Made by a program: the position numbers and the translations under genes. Shown here in pieces: positions 46,652-57,694 of a DNA stretch of 64,000 bases. How positions within the stretch are numbered: position 1 is the stretch's first letter; each line of letters begins with the position of its first letter. The stretch comes from Heliocidaris erythrogramma (taxonomy: Eukaryota > Echinodermata > Echinoidea > Camarodonta > Echinometridae), in NCBI GenBank assembly GCA_025617745.1, contig CM046853.1, positions 49,406,934 through 49,470,933 on the forward strand, in the 5' to 3' direction. Below the pieces are notes generated by a model, which saw only the letters and a list, made by a program, of their open reading frames with translations, did no database searches and was not told the DNA's origin.

Positions 46652-47124
46652 CTGTAAGTAATAAAAAAAAAAGAGAGATAAAAAATGCCACCACTGGTCA
46701 TATAATACTATCATCAAGCTCAACGAATTTTACTTTGTTTAATGAACACCTCTCCATTTTGTACAAAGTAGAGAACAAAAATATCGTAATCGATCAATTT
46801 GCCTCTTCTCAAGTATAAGTACATGGCAGAAAGGTTCACAGATACTAAGGAATGTGTCTAAAAGTGAATTAATGAGAGGAAACATAGCATCTGCTCACTA
46901 CATATTCTTAATTTATTACCCCAGTGCCGTCACCAGCTTTTTTCAAGGGGGCGGGTGCCTTTTGAAAAAAAAAAGACAAAACTTACCAACTAAGAGGGAG
47001 CAATTAAGGTTCGTCAAAAGGTAGACCCGTATTTCTTTGGTCTCGCCAGCTTCTCGAAAAGTCGCTCCAGTGTTACCCTCAGTATTTATTGTCAAGCTAC
47101 AAAGTTTTACGACACATGCTCCTA

Positions 47125-47273
47125 GGCCCCCGTTTCATAAAAACTTGTTATCAGTAAAAACTGTTACATTTCTATGACAAATTTGCTCTTAGCCAATCAG
47201 ATGCAAGGATTTCAGTAGCTTATAACAGTCATTGCAACTTGTTATTGATAACAAGTCTTCTGAAACAGAGCCC
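47125..47273. mobile_element. Short palindromic MITE in a Praja-like intron
   Basis: GGCCCCCGTTTCATAAAAAC and its imperfect complement at the right (GTCTTCTGAAACAGAGCCC) enclose a second inverted pair, ACTTGTTATCAGTAA with TTATTGATAACAAGT. The GGGGCC-GTTTCA terminus resembles the element at 60824-62185. Confidence 0.65.
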
Positions 47274-47359
47274 AGAGTCAATAGCTCCATGGACAACTTC
47301 CTATCCTAATCAAAGTGTTTACTTCAACCCTGGACCAAACACTATATGGTAGATAAACT

Positions 47360-47430
47360 TAACCCTAACCTAACCCTAACCCTGACCCAAAACCCAACCC
47401 TAACCAAAAGCCTGCTTGCAACCCTAACCA
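47360..47430. repeat. Degenerate interstitial telomere-like repeat
   Basis: CCCTAA-type hexamers in imperfect array (AACCCTAACCTAACCCTAAC..). A shorter related string (TTAGGGTTACAG, GGTTAAGGGTAAGGG) lies at 10230-10280. Confidence 0.7.
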
Positions 47431-47504
47431 TTATCGTATATCTTTGACGAAATAAGCCAAGAGCTGATATCACAGGAGCTCAAGATCAGTCAAGGTATAC
47501 TTAC

Positions 47505-47643
47505 AAACCATCTGCTTGGTGACGGTGACCTTCTCCAACGTTTCAATGGTCTCCTGGGATGCAGGAGGAGGGGCTCCGTTGTTGTTCTGCGTCTGGTTAG
47601 TACCATCAAAAGTGTGCTGTGCAAGAAGGCTGAGCACAACATT
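47505..47643 (-). CDS. Praja-like ubiquitin ligase, exon preceding the RING
   Basis: The 139 bases encode NVVLSLLAQHTFDG..., a short Asn-rich linker and APPPASQETIETLEKV. The NPPASKESIDALP motif occupies the same place just before the RING in vertebrate Praja proteins and in related RING-H2 ligases, which supports the family call. The acceptor is TTCCGTACAG and the donor GTTT|GTAAGT. One base carries over to the RING exon. Confidence 0.88.
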
Positions 47644-48039
47644 CTGTACGGAACAAAGGAAACAGAATGCTTCTTCAGTAAACTGACTTCACTGACAATA
47701 TTTCCTAAAAATGCATTGTAGCTGAATTTCAATTCTAGACATAGAGTGATCTATAAAAGTCATCCCTCTATATAATACTGGGAGCAGAATGCAATTAGCC
47801 CTGCAAAGCTCTTAAACAGCTCTGGCCCACTCCAAAAAAGCCTCTTGTAAAAACCAATAAAATATATGAAAATTGCGATGAGAAAATCTTACTTTTCCAA
47901 ATGAGCTCTCGTGAATTGTGTTCTTTTAAATACTGGAATTGTCTATTAAATGTATTTCATATAAGAATGGGAGCACTGTGGTATAAAAGGCGTTTGACTC
48001 TCATACAACTTCGATCCTTGCTCAGTGCTAACATCCTTG

Positions 48040-48120
48040 AACAAGGTGTCTTAACCACGTTTGTCCCTCTCGACCCAGGTGTACTACATGTAAATGGGTA
48101 CCTGACTAGCTGGCAATGCT
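48040..48120 (+). repeat. SINE core fragment
   Basis: CTCTCGACCCAGGTGTA..AATGGGTACCTG matches the body of the SINE at 54513 (CTCTCCACCCAGGTGTTAAA..GGGTACCCGG). The tRNA head is missing. Located in an intron of the Praja-like gene. Confidence 0.6.
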
Positions 48121-48365
48121 GGGGTAAGAATAATAGCAGGGCCCTTAGAAGGAGCATTATTAATGGTGAGGCTTCCCTGTGTAAATAGGACATTATTATT
48201 ATCATTATCTAGTTACCATGCAACTACAAGGCGAAAGAAAACTGGATTAATGAAAATAAAGAACTTGATTTCATCATGTTTGTTTTTTGTTTGTTTGCTT
48301 AATTTAGGGGGCATACATGCATGCATTGCATTGGATATGTTGTGAATAAGAAAGAGCTCACCTAC

Positions 48366-48525
48366 CTCAATTAGCAGTTCTACAAATTCTCCTCCAAAGT
48401 CTCTTCTGGCACGGGACAGCATGTTGAAAAGAACTGCAGGAGATGCTTGAAGCATCAGAGGACCAAAGATTGGAGATGCCAGCAAAACAAGGTGGTCCAT
48501 CATGGGCATATTCTCTTCAGCTGAT
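48366..48525 (-). CDS. Praja-like ubiquitin ligase, second coding exon
   Basis: The 160 bases encode about 53 residues: SAEENMPMMDHLVLL, then a hydrophobic helix-rich stretch and RARRDFGGEFVELLIE. The acceptor is TTGAACAG and the donor GAG|GTAGGT. The first base completes an Arg codon with AG from the big upstream exon and the last codon is complete, so both junctions keep frame. The ordered, helical character contrasts with the disordered part before it and suggests a substrate- or partner-binding region. Confidence 0.85.
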
Positions 48526-48845
48526 CTGTTCAATGAAAATAGGAGGAGAATAGTAATTCATCACAACCATACTTCTAAAAATATACCCATAATAGACAAT
48601 ATGGCAGTTAAATTTTCATGAGATTTTTGGCACACTCACTCTTTATAACAAAAAATATAGAATGAACTGTCACAGGAATTTATGTTTACGTTTAGGGTTC
48701 TGCATAGTGTTTGGTCCAAGGTTATAGCTTAGAATTTGGTTAGTGTAAGAAATTGTCTGCAGTACATTTGTCACCAGAGCAAGCATCATACAACCAAATT
48801 TCCTCTGGACTGGTAATAGCTTAAAGTACCAAGAACAGAACTTAC

Positions 48846-51253
48846 CTCTCTCCAGTAGGGTTCCTACCAGGAGTAGGTGTTGGTGGAGGTGTCTCACTTC
48901 TCCTAGTCCTTGCTGTAAACTCATAATCCTGGCCATTATCTGAAGATGCCTGGACCTGGGTTGTTCCATTAACTCTGAGAGTAGAAGAGGAGTTGCCAAG
49001 TGGAGGAAATTCTTGCTCATCAGCAATGTCTGGCACAGATTCCATGCTAGGTGGGACAACCCTATGGCCTGAAGTATTACGGTTAAGGATCGTCTCTCGA
49101 CCCCGACTACGATCCTGATAGATCAGTCGCTGTCTGGGTTCTCTGGATGGGTAGGAGTGTTCCCTTTCAATCTGTCTCCAACTTACTACATCATCATCAA
49201 TGTTTTCTATTCTACCAGATGTCCTACTATCCCTTTGACTTTGTGTCACGAAGGTAGTTCTGTTTCTTTCTGAATCACTAATTTCGTTTGTAGTTTCATC
49301 ATTTACTGACAAAGCTCTGTATAGTCCTCTTCTGCTTGGAATAGTTGGGACATTTCTAGTCGTGTTTCTCACAGAGGGGTATGTATCATTGTCAGATGAT
49401 GATGACCTAGAATGCCTTCTATGTAATAATCCTGTCACAGGGCTCTCTCTGAATACCACATTAGGTGTCTCACTTGTTCTTCCTTGGGGAACCACTGATG
49501 GTTCTGGAGATAATGGTAAATGTGTTGCAGAGCTAGAAGTCTGTTCACGTATGGAAGACACAGAGTTTCTACCATCAGGCCTTATTCGTGGAACCCAAAC
49601 TTCTTCATCAGTTGATCCAGTATCAAGCTCTACACTGGATGAAGTGATATTACTCCTTGTATTTGTTCCAACTAATCCAGAATGAGTTCTTGGAGACTGA
49701 GGGACTCTGGTAGTCAACTCTGATACTGCCGAATTGACATCAATTATTTCGCGCTGTCTGGCTCTCGATGTCAAACCAGACACACTTTGCCTGGCATGCC
49801 TTGTTCTTTCCCCTAGAGTACTTCTGTCATTTCCAGTCCCCAGTCTTTCAAGGCTTCTCCTGACACTGTTTGGATACCTTTCTTGACCATCTGTAACAAG
49901 AGTATTGCTGGACTCATGCAAATCTGTTGCTACAGCGGTTGATGGTTGAATGGTAGGTCTGCCAGTCTCAAATCTACTTTGATTGTCTGCATTTCTAGAT
50001 GAACTCGCCCTGAGTGGCACTCTAGCAGATAATAGTGGTCTAGGTCGCATTACAGCTGGTATTTCATTATTGCTCCTTAAATTATTCTCTGACTCTTCAT
50101 TTGAATTAGGTGCAGCAACATCATTCCCAGCTCTTAATCCTGATCTGAGCCGAGTTTCTGGTAGGCTCTGAGTCAAGTGGGGTGCCCTTGATCTTGACAA
50201 CGGTCTACTGCCATCTAATCTTGAATTTACCCCTGATTCTTCATTTAAATTATATCTGTCAATGTCATTCCCTTCTGCTAATTCTGTTCTAAGCTGGTTT
50301 TCTGGTAGACTCTGATTCAAGGGCTGTGTCCTTGCTCTAGACATTGGTCTACTGCTATCTAAAGGGTTTCCTACAACATGTGAAGAAGGTGACAAGTTTT
50401 GTGGGCTGTCTACATTTGTAGTAACTTCTGAAGAGCTCACTGGTACATCATTAGTTCCCTGAGGGTAGCTTCTTCCATTTTCGTTTACAACTTCATTAGT
50501 GTCACTAATTCTGTCAGCAGCGAGAATTTGTGATTTCCGCCTCACAATTCTCCTTCTTGGACTAGTGGTAGACAAACTGACTACTTCCTCCTCGGTCTGT
50601 CTTTTATCATTAGCACCTAAAACAGCACTTGTGGCACCTGTAGGATTGGAAGTCTTTTGGGAAGATGCAATATTTACCTGATCTTTAGAAATAGATGGCC
50701 GTTTCAGTTTAGGCCTCACACTTCTTGTCTGCGATTTTCCTCCTTGCGAATCTGCTGATCTTGTTTTCTGATTGTTTTGTAGAGGCAAGATCTTTGTGTC
50801 TGATGTCGATGAAGTTCCCTTTCCTGTGCTGCTGTTGGGATTGTTGTTTTCATGATCATGCTGTTCAATGTGATGCTTTTGAGCAACATCGCTTGGGTTC
50901 TTCTTTGGCATCGTCCTCTTATTTAGCACAGTCCAGTCCCCTTCATTAGCTTGTGGTTCCACATGTGGTTCTCTTCTAGAAGCTCTTTGGAAAGGAATCA
51001 TACTCCCAACTGTAGTCACAGAACCTGTGGAGGACTTCTTCTGAAATCCTGCATCGCCAACCGCTCTATTCAAGGCAAGACCATTTCTCTTTGTTGATCT
51101 ATTCAATGATGAATTCCTGCTTCTTTCCGAAGGAGCTGATGGTACAAGTTGTCTGTTTCCCATCGCTGACTGTCTCAAAGGGCTGTGAGAACTTCGACGC
51201 AATGAAGCCTCTCTGGCCTTCTGGGATGCCTTCACCTTTCTAAAAGGCATCAT
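48846..51253 (-). CDS. Praja-like ubiquitin ligase, large N-terminal exon
   Basis: The 2,408 bases encode about 802 residues of low-complexity sequence rich in Ser, Arg, Asn, Thr and Pro, predicted disordered, with no globular domain visible. Long disordered N-terminal parts are usual for Praja and related RING-H2 ligases. Two partly repeated segments occur (LDSSRPMSRARTQPLNQSLP and LDGSRPLSRSRAPHLTQSLP). The end is GGAGAGAG|GTAAGT, leaving two bases for the next exon. The start is the first of two adjacent Met codons; an in-frame TAG lies 12 bases upstream, so no longer N-terminus is possible on this exon. The five exons together encode 958 residues. Confidence 0.87.
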
Positions 51254-51257
51254 GAAA

Positions 51258-51461
51258 TCAGTCTACTGATGGACATTGCAGAAGCCGGTAGGCCATTGTG
51301 ACTTTCCAGAAGTCACTCTTAAGTATAATTTCTTTGACTTGATGATAGAAGTGTATGCACACGTGGGTATACATGCTTTTATCATAAGGATGCTCTGGTA
51401 GATCCCAGTTCCATTTCCTTTGGATGTTGTATCCCAGGGGCATTAAATCAATTTGGTATCC
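51258..51461 (-). other. Upstream ORF in the putative 5' leader of the Praja-like gene
   Basis: After an acceptor-like TTTTTTATGACAG at 51462, a frame stays open from GYQIDLMPLG to RLLQCPSVD and stops four bases before the Met codon of the main ORF. It has 67 codons, or 61 if counted from its first Met. It is rich in aromatic residues and lacks low complexity. It could be a uORF, a second cistron or chance. No family was recognised. Confidence 0.4.
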
Positions 51462-51924
51462 CTGTCATAAAAAAGGAAGGAAGGAAGTGTTTAGAAATAC
51501 ATGTATCTACCTCAATTCAGTGTGAATAGGAAAAAAATTGGATAAGTGTTTTTCACATTCCCCCCCCCCCCCCCCCCCCAGGATTAGTGCAGGCTTTATT
51601 TTCATCTTTTACATGACAAATAAAAGATGTAAGACCAAGTAAAATTGATTCCTATTTTCTTGTCTGAATATTTTGAAAATGAGGTTTTTTTTATATTTGA
51701 TATTTCAAAGTACTCACACATGCTATTGGGTCAGTTGCAACAGAATTTATTTTTTCTCGTACATGCATCTCAGAGGCTCAAACAGTGAAACTGACTTTGT
51801 TACATTAATGTCTAGATGTAATAATATTGGATATTTATATAGCACTTATCAAGTAAGGTACTCTCCAATATTACCCCCCCCCTTCTATCTAGGCTACCGA
51901 TTTTGATGCTCACAGCATTCAAGG

Positions 51925-52060
51925 AATTCCTTCCTGTCGGTACCTTGGGTGGATAAATGTAGATTAATGTCTTGCAAAAGGACACTCGCCTACCACGCCA
52001 GGGTTCGAACTCACAACCTTCCCATCTCCAGTCAAGTATTTATACAGCTCGTCTACATGT
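51925..52060 (-). mobile_element. SINE copy, minus orientation
   Basis: Read on the minus strand it has a B-box-like GAGTTCGAACCC, GTGTCCTTTTGCAAGACATTAA and a CCACCCAAGGTACC end, the same order as in the copy at 54513. Confidence 0.6.
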
Positions 52061-52103
52061 ACAATGCTTCTACGACACCTCTACCTCTATGACCCATTAC
52101 ACC

Positions 52104-52492
52104 GAAATACCTACCCGAGATCAGGCTTGGGGCGCCCCGAGACTGGTTTTTAAAAAGCTGACCCAAATTTTTGGATCCATTACACCCATATCGTAAAGAG
52201 TCTCAGGGCACCCTGAGACTGCTTTTCGTGGATTTACACCAACTTACGCAAAGCTACCCGAGACAGGTTTCGAGTGAGACTTTCTGTTGTGGGCGTGGAC
52301 GGACTGTATAGGGCGCGCTGTGTTTGAGCCATCATGCTACAGCGCACAAACCAGTCTCGGGCAGGTTAGCATTTACGCCGGATCCTAAGGAGTCTCGGAC
52401 TACATCGCTAGATAGTCCGAGACTGGTTTGCTCAGAGTGGCCTCGGGTAGGTTTTGTGCGTTTATACCGGATTTGAAACCTACCCGAGAATT
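52104..52492. repeat. Foldback repeat built of CCGAGACTGG motifs
   Basis: ACCTACCCGAGA near both ends and at least five copies of (C)CGAGACTGG(T/C)TT in alternating orientation (52137, 52212, 52355, 52425 and related) give a multi-arm inverted structure. It lies upstream of the Praja-like gene. Non-coding. Confidence 0.55.
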
Positions 52493-52843
52493 CTTAGGAT
52501 TCCAGTGTAACAAGGGTCTTTGTCTTCAGATTCTTTATTTTCAAAACAAAAATCAACTATCAAATAATGTCTTAAAAGGTGTTTGGCCTGAATTTGCTAA
52601 AAAAAAACCACACACTTTCAATTTTCAAATTACTATTTAAAAAACTAGAATCCAGCACCCGACACTAACTTGTCAGATCTTGATCTAGATCTACTCAAGA
52701 ATGAAAATGTGCTAAGTGAGATTCCATTTTTTTTTCATCCTTTAGTCTTTACTGAATATTATATTTTGATGTCCTATTGCTATTCATGTCATGTCTGTTT
52801 AAGGTCTGTTTAAGGTTTAACTGTTACTACGTTAGAACTTATA

Positions 52844-53240
52844 CCCCTTTCAAGCCAGTTTCCCCGCTTAACTTCCCCAGTGAAAACCTTCAAAGTTTAT
52901 GAGCATGAATTCCTTACTTTACCAGAACAGGAACACCTTTCAGACCGACCTCACTTCCCCGGGGAAGTTGCCATTTGTTACGAATTCCACGTTCGCTCAG
53001 CCGAAAATCAGGTCAGATTCAGGGCACGTGTGTTTGTGTTTTCGCGTGGGGTTAATGAAAGTCGATGCGACGACATGGGATCATAGTGTGACCGGCCGGA
53101 AGTTATAATTGTTGCGCAGGGAAGTTCTTCGGCTTTACGCGGGTAACTTTTCCCTTATCCTTTTCTGACCAAACCTTTCCCCGCGTAACTCTGAACTTAC
53201 GCAGGGAACTTCCCCAGGTAAGTGCTTGGTTTGAAAGGGG
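52844..53240. mobile_element. MITE with TA target, 397 bp
   Basis: CCCCTTTCAAGCCAGTTTCC and the complement of GGTTTGAAAGGGG form inverted ends, flanked by TA on both sides. Several AACTTCCC/GGGAAGTT words are repeated inside. A TA target suggests a Tc1/mariner-type origin. Confidence 0.6.
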
Positions 53241-54512
53241 TATCACTATTACTAGAAAGCCAAAAACGACGTGCGTGCCAGAGGCTGCAATAATAAACAC
53301 TGCACTGCAAGGCCCAGGGCCTTGGCTCTATGTTAGTACAACCAGACATAATTAATAATAATTCGGTCATTTTTAAACAGTAAATCGAACAACTTTTCAT
53401 GCAAATTGTCACAAATCTTTCACAGGATAGGTTGAAAATCATGTGAATTGCAAATATTTACTGGTTTTAGTGTTACTTGATGCATGTTTTTCTTAAAATC
53501 AGACGGCAAAATTGACAGGCTAAAAATTAGACGTGTCTGGAAATGCAACCAAAACTTAGGCCCCAGGCTACATCATGTAGTATACATGTCATTTGTTTGT
53601 ACACAGTAGTCAGTCAACTTCAACTTTATTCTTCGTAATTATATTCCCAAATCTACACTAGTTTTCCATTTATTGCAGTTCTTTTTATACTGCAATTTTT
53701 TTTACTCACCAATCGCTGCTCTTTAATCAACATTTCCAGACATTCTAGTATGTATGATCATGATTGATATGCGACAAGGTCAAGGGATCACTGGGGTTTG
53801 CACGTATAAAGCCATCGCACCTGCCCATCGTTATTTACCTTTTTATGCACCTGCTGCATGCTGTATAACTCGTCCAAAGAAAATTCGACGTACCGTACCA
53901 TATTAAACGTCAACATCACAATCTCTGTAAAAAGCTCTACATGTATGCAGCAGAGTGCTTCCTAGACCGAAAAAAATCAGTCTATTTCGTTCGGGGATAT
54001 GCTCCGCTGAGACTACGTCTGGCTTCGCGGAATCCCTCTCCTCGAAAGTCAAAAAATGTTATAAAACTCCTCCAAACAGACGGATTTTTCTGTCTAAGTG
54101 CTTCCATGCAATGTACTCATTTCCAAAGGCAAATACTTTTCAAAGCTAATAATAATATCCCAGACTCAAATAATTCATGGTGGCGTTACCGGAAGCCGGG
54201 GGGCATCAATGATTTCTCCAAACTTAAAAAAAAGAAAAAGTATAATAATATAATTATATAGCATCAAAATGGGATGTGTCGGACCCGTGAGTCACGTTTT
54301 CAGAGACTGTGCCCCCGGGTGTGCCCCCTAAATAATAATCTGGCACGGTTCCTCTTCTTATTCTTATTATCATCAAGTAGTAGGGCCTACATAGGGAAAA
54401 ATGAAACAACTTGTTTCTCAACTTGTATGAGCGGCCATCGAACTCACCAGCCACCCGAGGGCCAAAAATTGGCCACTGTAGAGAGGTGGCCTTTATAGAC
54501 AGATTCTAAGGC

Positions 54513-54690
54513 ACATAGAGGTGTTGTGGATCAGTGGATAAGTTCCCGGACTGAGAACCACGAGGTCCGGAGTTCGAATCCCACCGCAGCACTAGCGTCC
54601 TTTGGCAAGACGTTAATCTACAATTGCCACTCTCCACCCAGGTGTTAAATGGGTACCCGGTAGGATGGCGAAAGGTAATGTCCTTTGCTT
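54513..54690 (+). mobile_element. tRNA-derived SINE
   Basis: The head carries A-box-like TGGATCAGTGGATAAG and B-box AGTTCGAATCCC with a tRNA-like anticodon arm. It is followed by the body CCTTTGGCAAGACGTTAATC..CTCTCCACCCAGGTG..ATGGGTACCCGG, a layout shared with the copies at 48040 and 51925. No tail repeat is evident; the transposon at 54760 begins shortly after. Confidence 0.7.
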
Positions 54691-55193
54691 TTTTTTGCAT
54701 GTGTGCGCTTAACAGACGCCTGGCTAGAATGCTCCCCAGGGAGTGGAGAATGTGCATACGGGTGATTCTTCGCTAAGTGTCTACTTTCGAGTTTCTGGAA
54801 AACTGAAAAAAAATATTTGCTTTTTGACATGCTCATTCACTTTTTATATGGACAAACATCTCTACTACCGGGAAAAAATAGGTTTGGCACGATCTTTCCA
54901 AGGTTTATTTTACTTATCCTGCCCATTTTTTCGGCATTGTTCACTGCATTGCGTCATATCCGTCACATTTGAGAGTAATCAGTACTGAACATTAGCAATT
55001 CGTCATTGATACATTTTTTTCTTTCTTATGCTCCATTAAACGGATCTATAGATATAATTCTTCAAGATACTTCAAGATTTTTTATTTTTGGTGAACATAA
55101 AGCTATTTTAATTTACTTTATAACCCACCGCCGAAGAAAAATCTCGCATTTTCGCAAAAGTGACACTTGTCACAATACTTTTTACCCATTTGT

Positions 55194-55797
55194 CTTAAAG
55201 CTGTTTTAATCATGCATTTATAGATGGTAGAATAGTTTTCATTTGTCACTTTTCTTCAAATTTCATGGTTATTATTGCAATAGTTTAGGAATATCAAAGA
55301 ATAAATTTACATGTGACGGATATGACAAGCCGTGACGGATATGACAAGCCGTGACGGAGATGATCACTCATTTCATGCACAAGATGGATGTGACTTTAAA
55401 TTTGCCTTAAAGCTGTTTTAATCATGCATTTATAGATAGTAGAATAGTTTTCATTTGTCACTTTTCTTCAAATTTCATGGTTATTATTGCAATATTTTAG
55501 GAATATCAAAGAATAAATTTACATGTGACGGATATGACAAGCCGTGACGGAGATGATCACTCATTTCATGCACGAGGATGGATGTGACTTTAAATTTGCC
55601 TTAAAGCTGTTTTAATCATGCATTTATAGATAGTAGAATAGTTTTCATTTGTCACTTTTCTTCAAATTTCATGGTTATTATTGCAATAGTTTAGGAATAT
55701 CAAAGAATAAATTTACATCGGACGGATATGACAAGCCGTGGCGGAGATGATCACTCATTTCATGCACGCAAATGGATGTGAATTTATATTTGTCAAA
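55194..55797. repeat. Three ~200-base tandem repeats inside the 54760 element
   Basis: Units start at CTTAAAGCTGTTTTAATCAT at 55194, 55406 and 55600 (spacing 212 and 194). The difference arises from an extra copy of GTGACGGATATGACAAGCC in the first. Identity between units is high, implying recent expansion. Confidence 0.9.
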
Positions 55798-56314
55798 ATG
55801 AATAGATACACAACATCGATCTCCATACACAAGTAGTTCAGTGCTCTAAACTTGAAAACATTTTTATTCAATTTCATAAAGCGTGTTAAAATGTTTTTAA
55901 GTATACAAAAGCAACAATATACGGCAATGACCAGTTGCCCAAGCATTGGCAAGACATGACAAATGCTTCCATACAAGTATTCATGGTCGTACACCTTGTA
56001 TTTCGAGAGGTGGGTTTCTGTTAGTGATTAAAAAGTAAACCCAATCTCCAGAAGTGTCTTTTATGATTTAGCAATGTTATGTGAGTTAGACAAGTTTATC
56101 GAAAGGAATAAAATTCCTTTTCCATTCCCTTTGTTAGGCTTTGTTTTGGTGATAGAATGTACCGTATACTAGTATACTAGGCGACTGCCTGTATAAAAGG
56201 AAATTCAATGTACATGGTGTTCAGTACAAAACCATAAATACTAAATTTGCATCTCAATGTTTCTTCCACCTCTATTAAACATCTTTAATTTTTAATATCG
56301 ATGCAGATTGAAGA

Positions 56315-56569
56315 TTAATGTATTAATATGTGGTCAAATGAATAAACAATTTTTATATGCTTCCTTTTAATTAAATCCCTGTATTCCTTGCTACTTCTGC
56401 GCCAACTTCTTCTGATTTTCCTCTGTGCCCGTTGACTTCTATTGGAGACAGGAACATAGCTTGCTTTCTTACGCTCTTGTTCTTTCTTTAGATATCTTTC
56501 TTTTAATGTTGGGTCACTTTTCTGACGATCACGGTATCGCTTCGCACGTTCTGCGGGTGTAAGGGCCAT
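56315..56569 (-). CDS. Small basic protein in the 54760 transposon
   Basis: The 84 codons begin MALTPAERAKRYRDRQKSDP and continue with a Lys/Arg-rich helical segment and RAQRKIRRSWRRSSKEYRD. Proteins opening with an AE+.+RYR.R....P pattern and a later R+.WR motif are common as N-terminal parts of transposon-encoded proteins in marine animals, in my knowledge of such sequences. The usual continuation into a catalytic domain is absent; the frame stops after a short unrelated tail. It could bind DNA or the repeated GACGGATATGAC motifs, but that is speculation. Confidence 0.55.
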   Translation of the reverse strand: MALTPAERAKRYRDRQKSDPTLKERYLKKEQERKKASYVPVSNRSQRAQRKIRRSWRRSSKEYRDLIKRKHIKIVYSFDHILIH

Positions 56570-57556
56570 CCTAAAATTTAGGGATAAGAAAAAAAAGAAT
56601 TGATTTCATGGAATTTCATAGCATAGGCATACTTTATTTGTATTATTTGGTAATTATTACATCATAAAAGCAGAAAATTTATTATATGATTTAGCAAAGC
56701 ATAGTTTTATAATGAAAGTTTTTTATTAGGTAAAATAAATAGGCCCTAGCCCTAGGCCGTATATTTTATATTTTAACTCTAACAGTTTAAAAAAAAAATT
56801 AACCTAGATCTACAAGACACTCCTTTAAAATCAGTGTCAAATGATCTTCTTGACACCCAACATTTTTTGTTGACATAGAACATGACACAAATTGGCATAT
56901 ATGGGAACGTTGTAACAGTCCAGGCTGAAATAAATTGTTTATTGCACGTTTAATACTGATTAAGATTTTTTTTCTTGTCCTAGTCTCTGTGATCTACATT
57001 AGATGTAAACTTATTATTGGAATTTGAGGTCTAAATATTGTTCAAAAACTTATTACATCAGCAAAATATGACAGAAAGTCATGTACGTCACACTTTGGGT
57101 CGCATGTAGTCATATCCGTCACGTAGGAGGTCCTCCATTATGTGATGGAAATGACGGTGACGGATATGATAGCATAATTTTTTTATTCAAAGTGGTCTCG
57201 CCCTGCGGCTACCCCTGGCATGATCGTTTTTATGTAGTGTACATTGAATTAGCCTTTATCTTACAAACATGAAAAACAAAGAATAATTACACAGATTCAG
57301 TGAAATCCAAGCCGTTCGGATATGACGATGAATAAAGGTGGTCTCAACCTATTATTGTTTAGGGGGGTCTCAACCTATTATTGTAGCGGGGAAAAAAAAG
57401 AGAATTTATAAAACAATTTTTGTACCTTAGGTGATCAGAATTATACCTTCTCAAATTAAAGGGGTGAAAATTAGAAAATAAAAGTAGTGAATTTTCAATC
57501 TATAGACTATGAAAGTAGCGGGACACAAAAGGAGACACTTAGTGAAGAATCACCCA

Positions 57557-57662
57557 TACACTGTGTGCGGGCGTGCCAGGATCCAATGACCGGGGATAAT
57601 AATAATCTGGGCCATGAGCATCTTTCATGATGGATACCGGCGCAATACAAATGTCCATATTA

Positions 57663-57694
<32 letters not shown>

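Larger units (their letters stand above)
54760..57556. mobile_element. Candidate DNA transposon, 2.8 kb, 4-bp target duplication
   Basis: The ends are GGGTGATTCTTCGCTAAGTG and the complement of CACTTAGTGAAGAATCACCC, imperfect inverted repeats of about 30 bases. ATAC flanks both ends (54756-54759 and 57557-57560). Inside, the motif GACGGATATGAC recurs in both orientations (54955, 55315-55345, 55527, 55722, 57112, 57158, 57315), concentrated towards the two ends. A basic 84-codon ORF lies at 56315-56569. A 4-bp duplication with GGG ends is compatible with the Sola superfamily, but this is only a suggestion. No full transposase is present. Confidence 0.7.

Noticed and set aside
47360..47430. True telomere or chromosome end
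   Set aside because: The CCCTAA-type array is short and degenerate and lies in an intron between coding exons.
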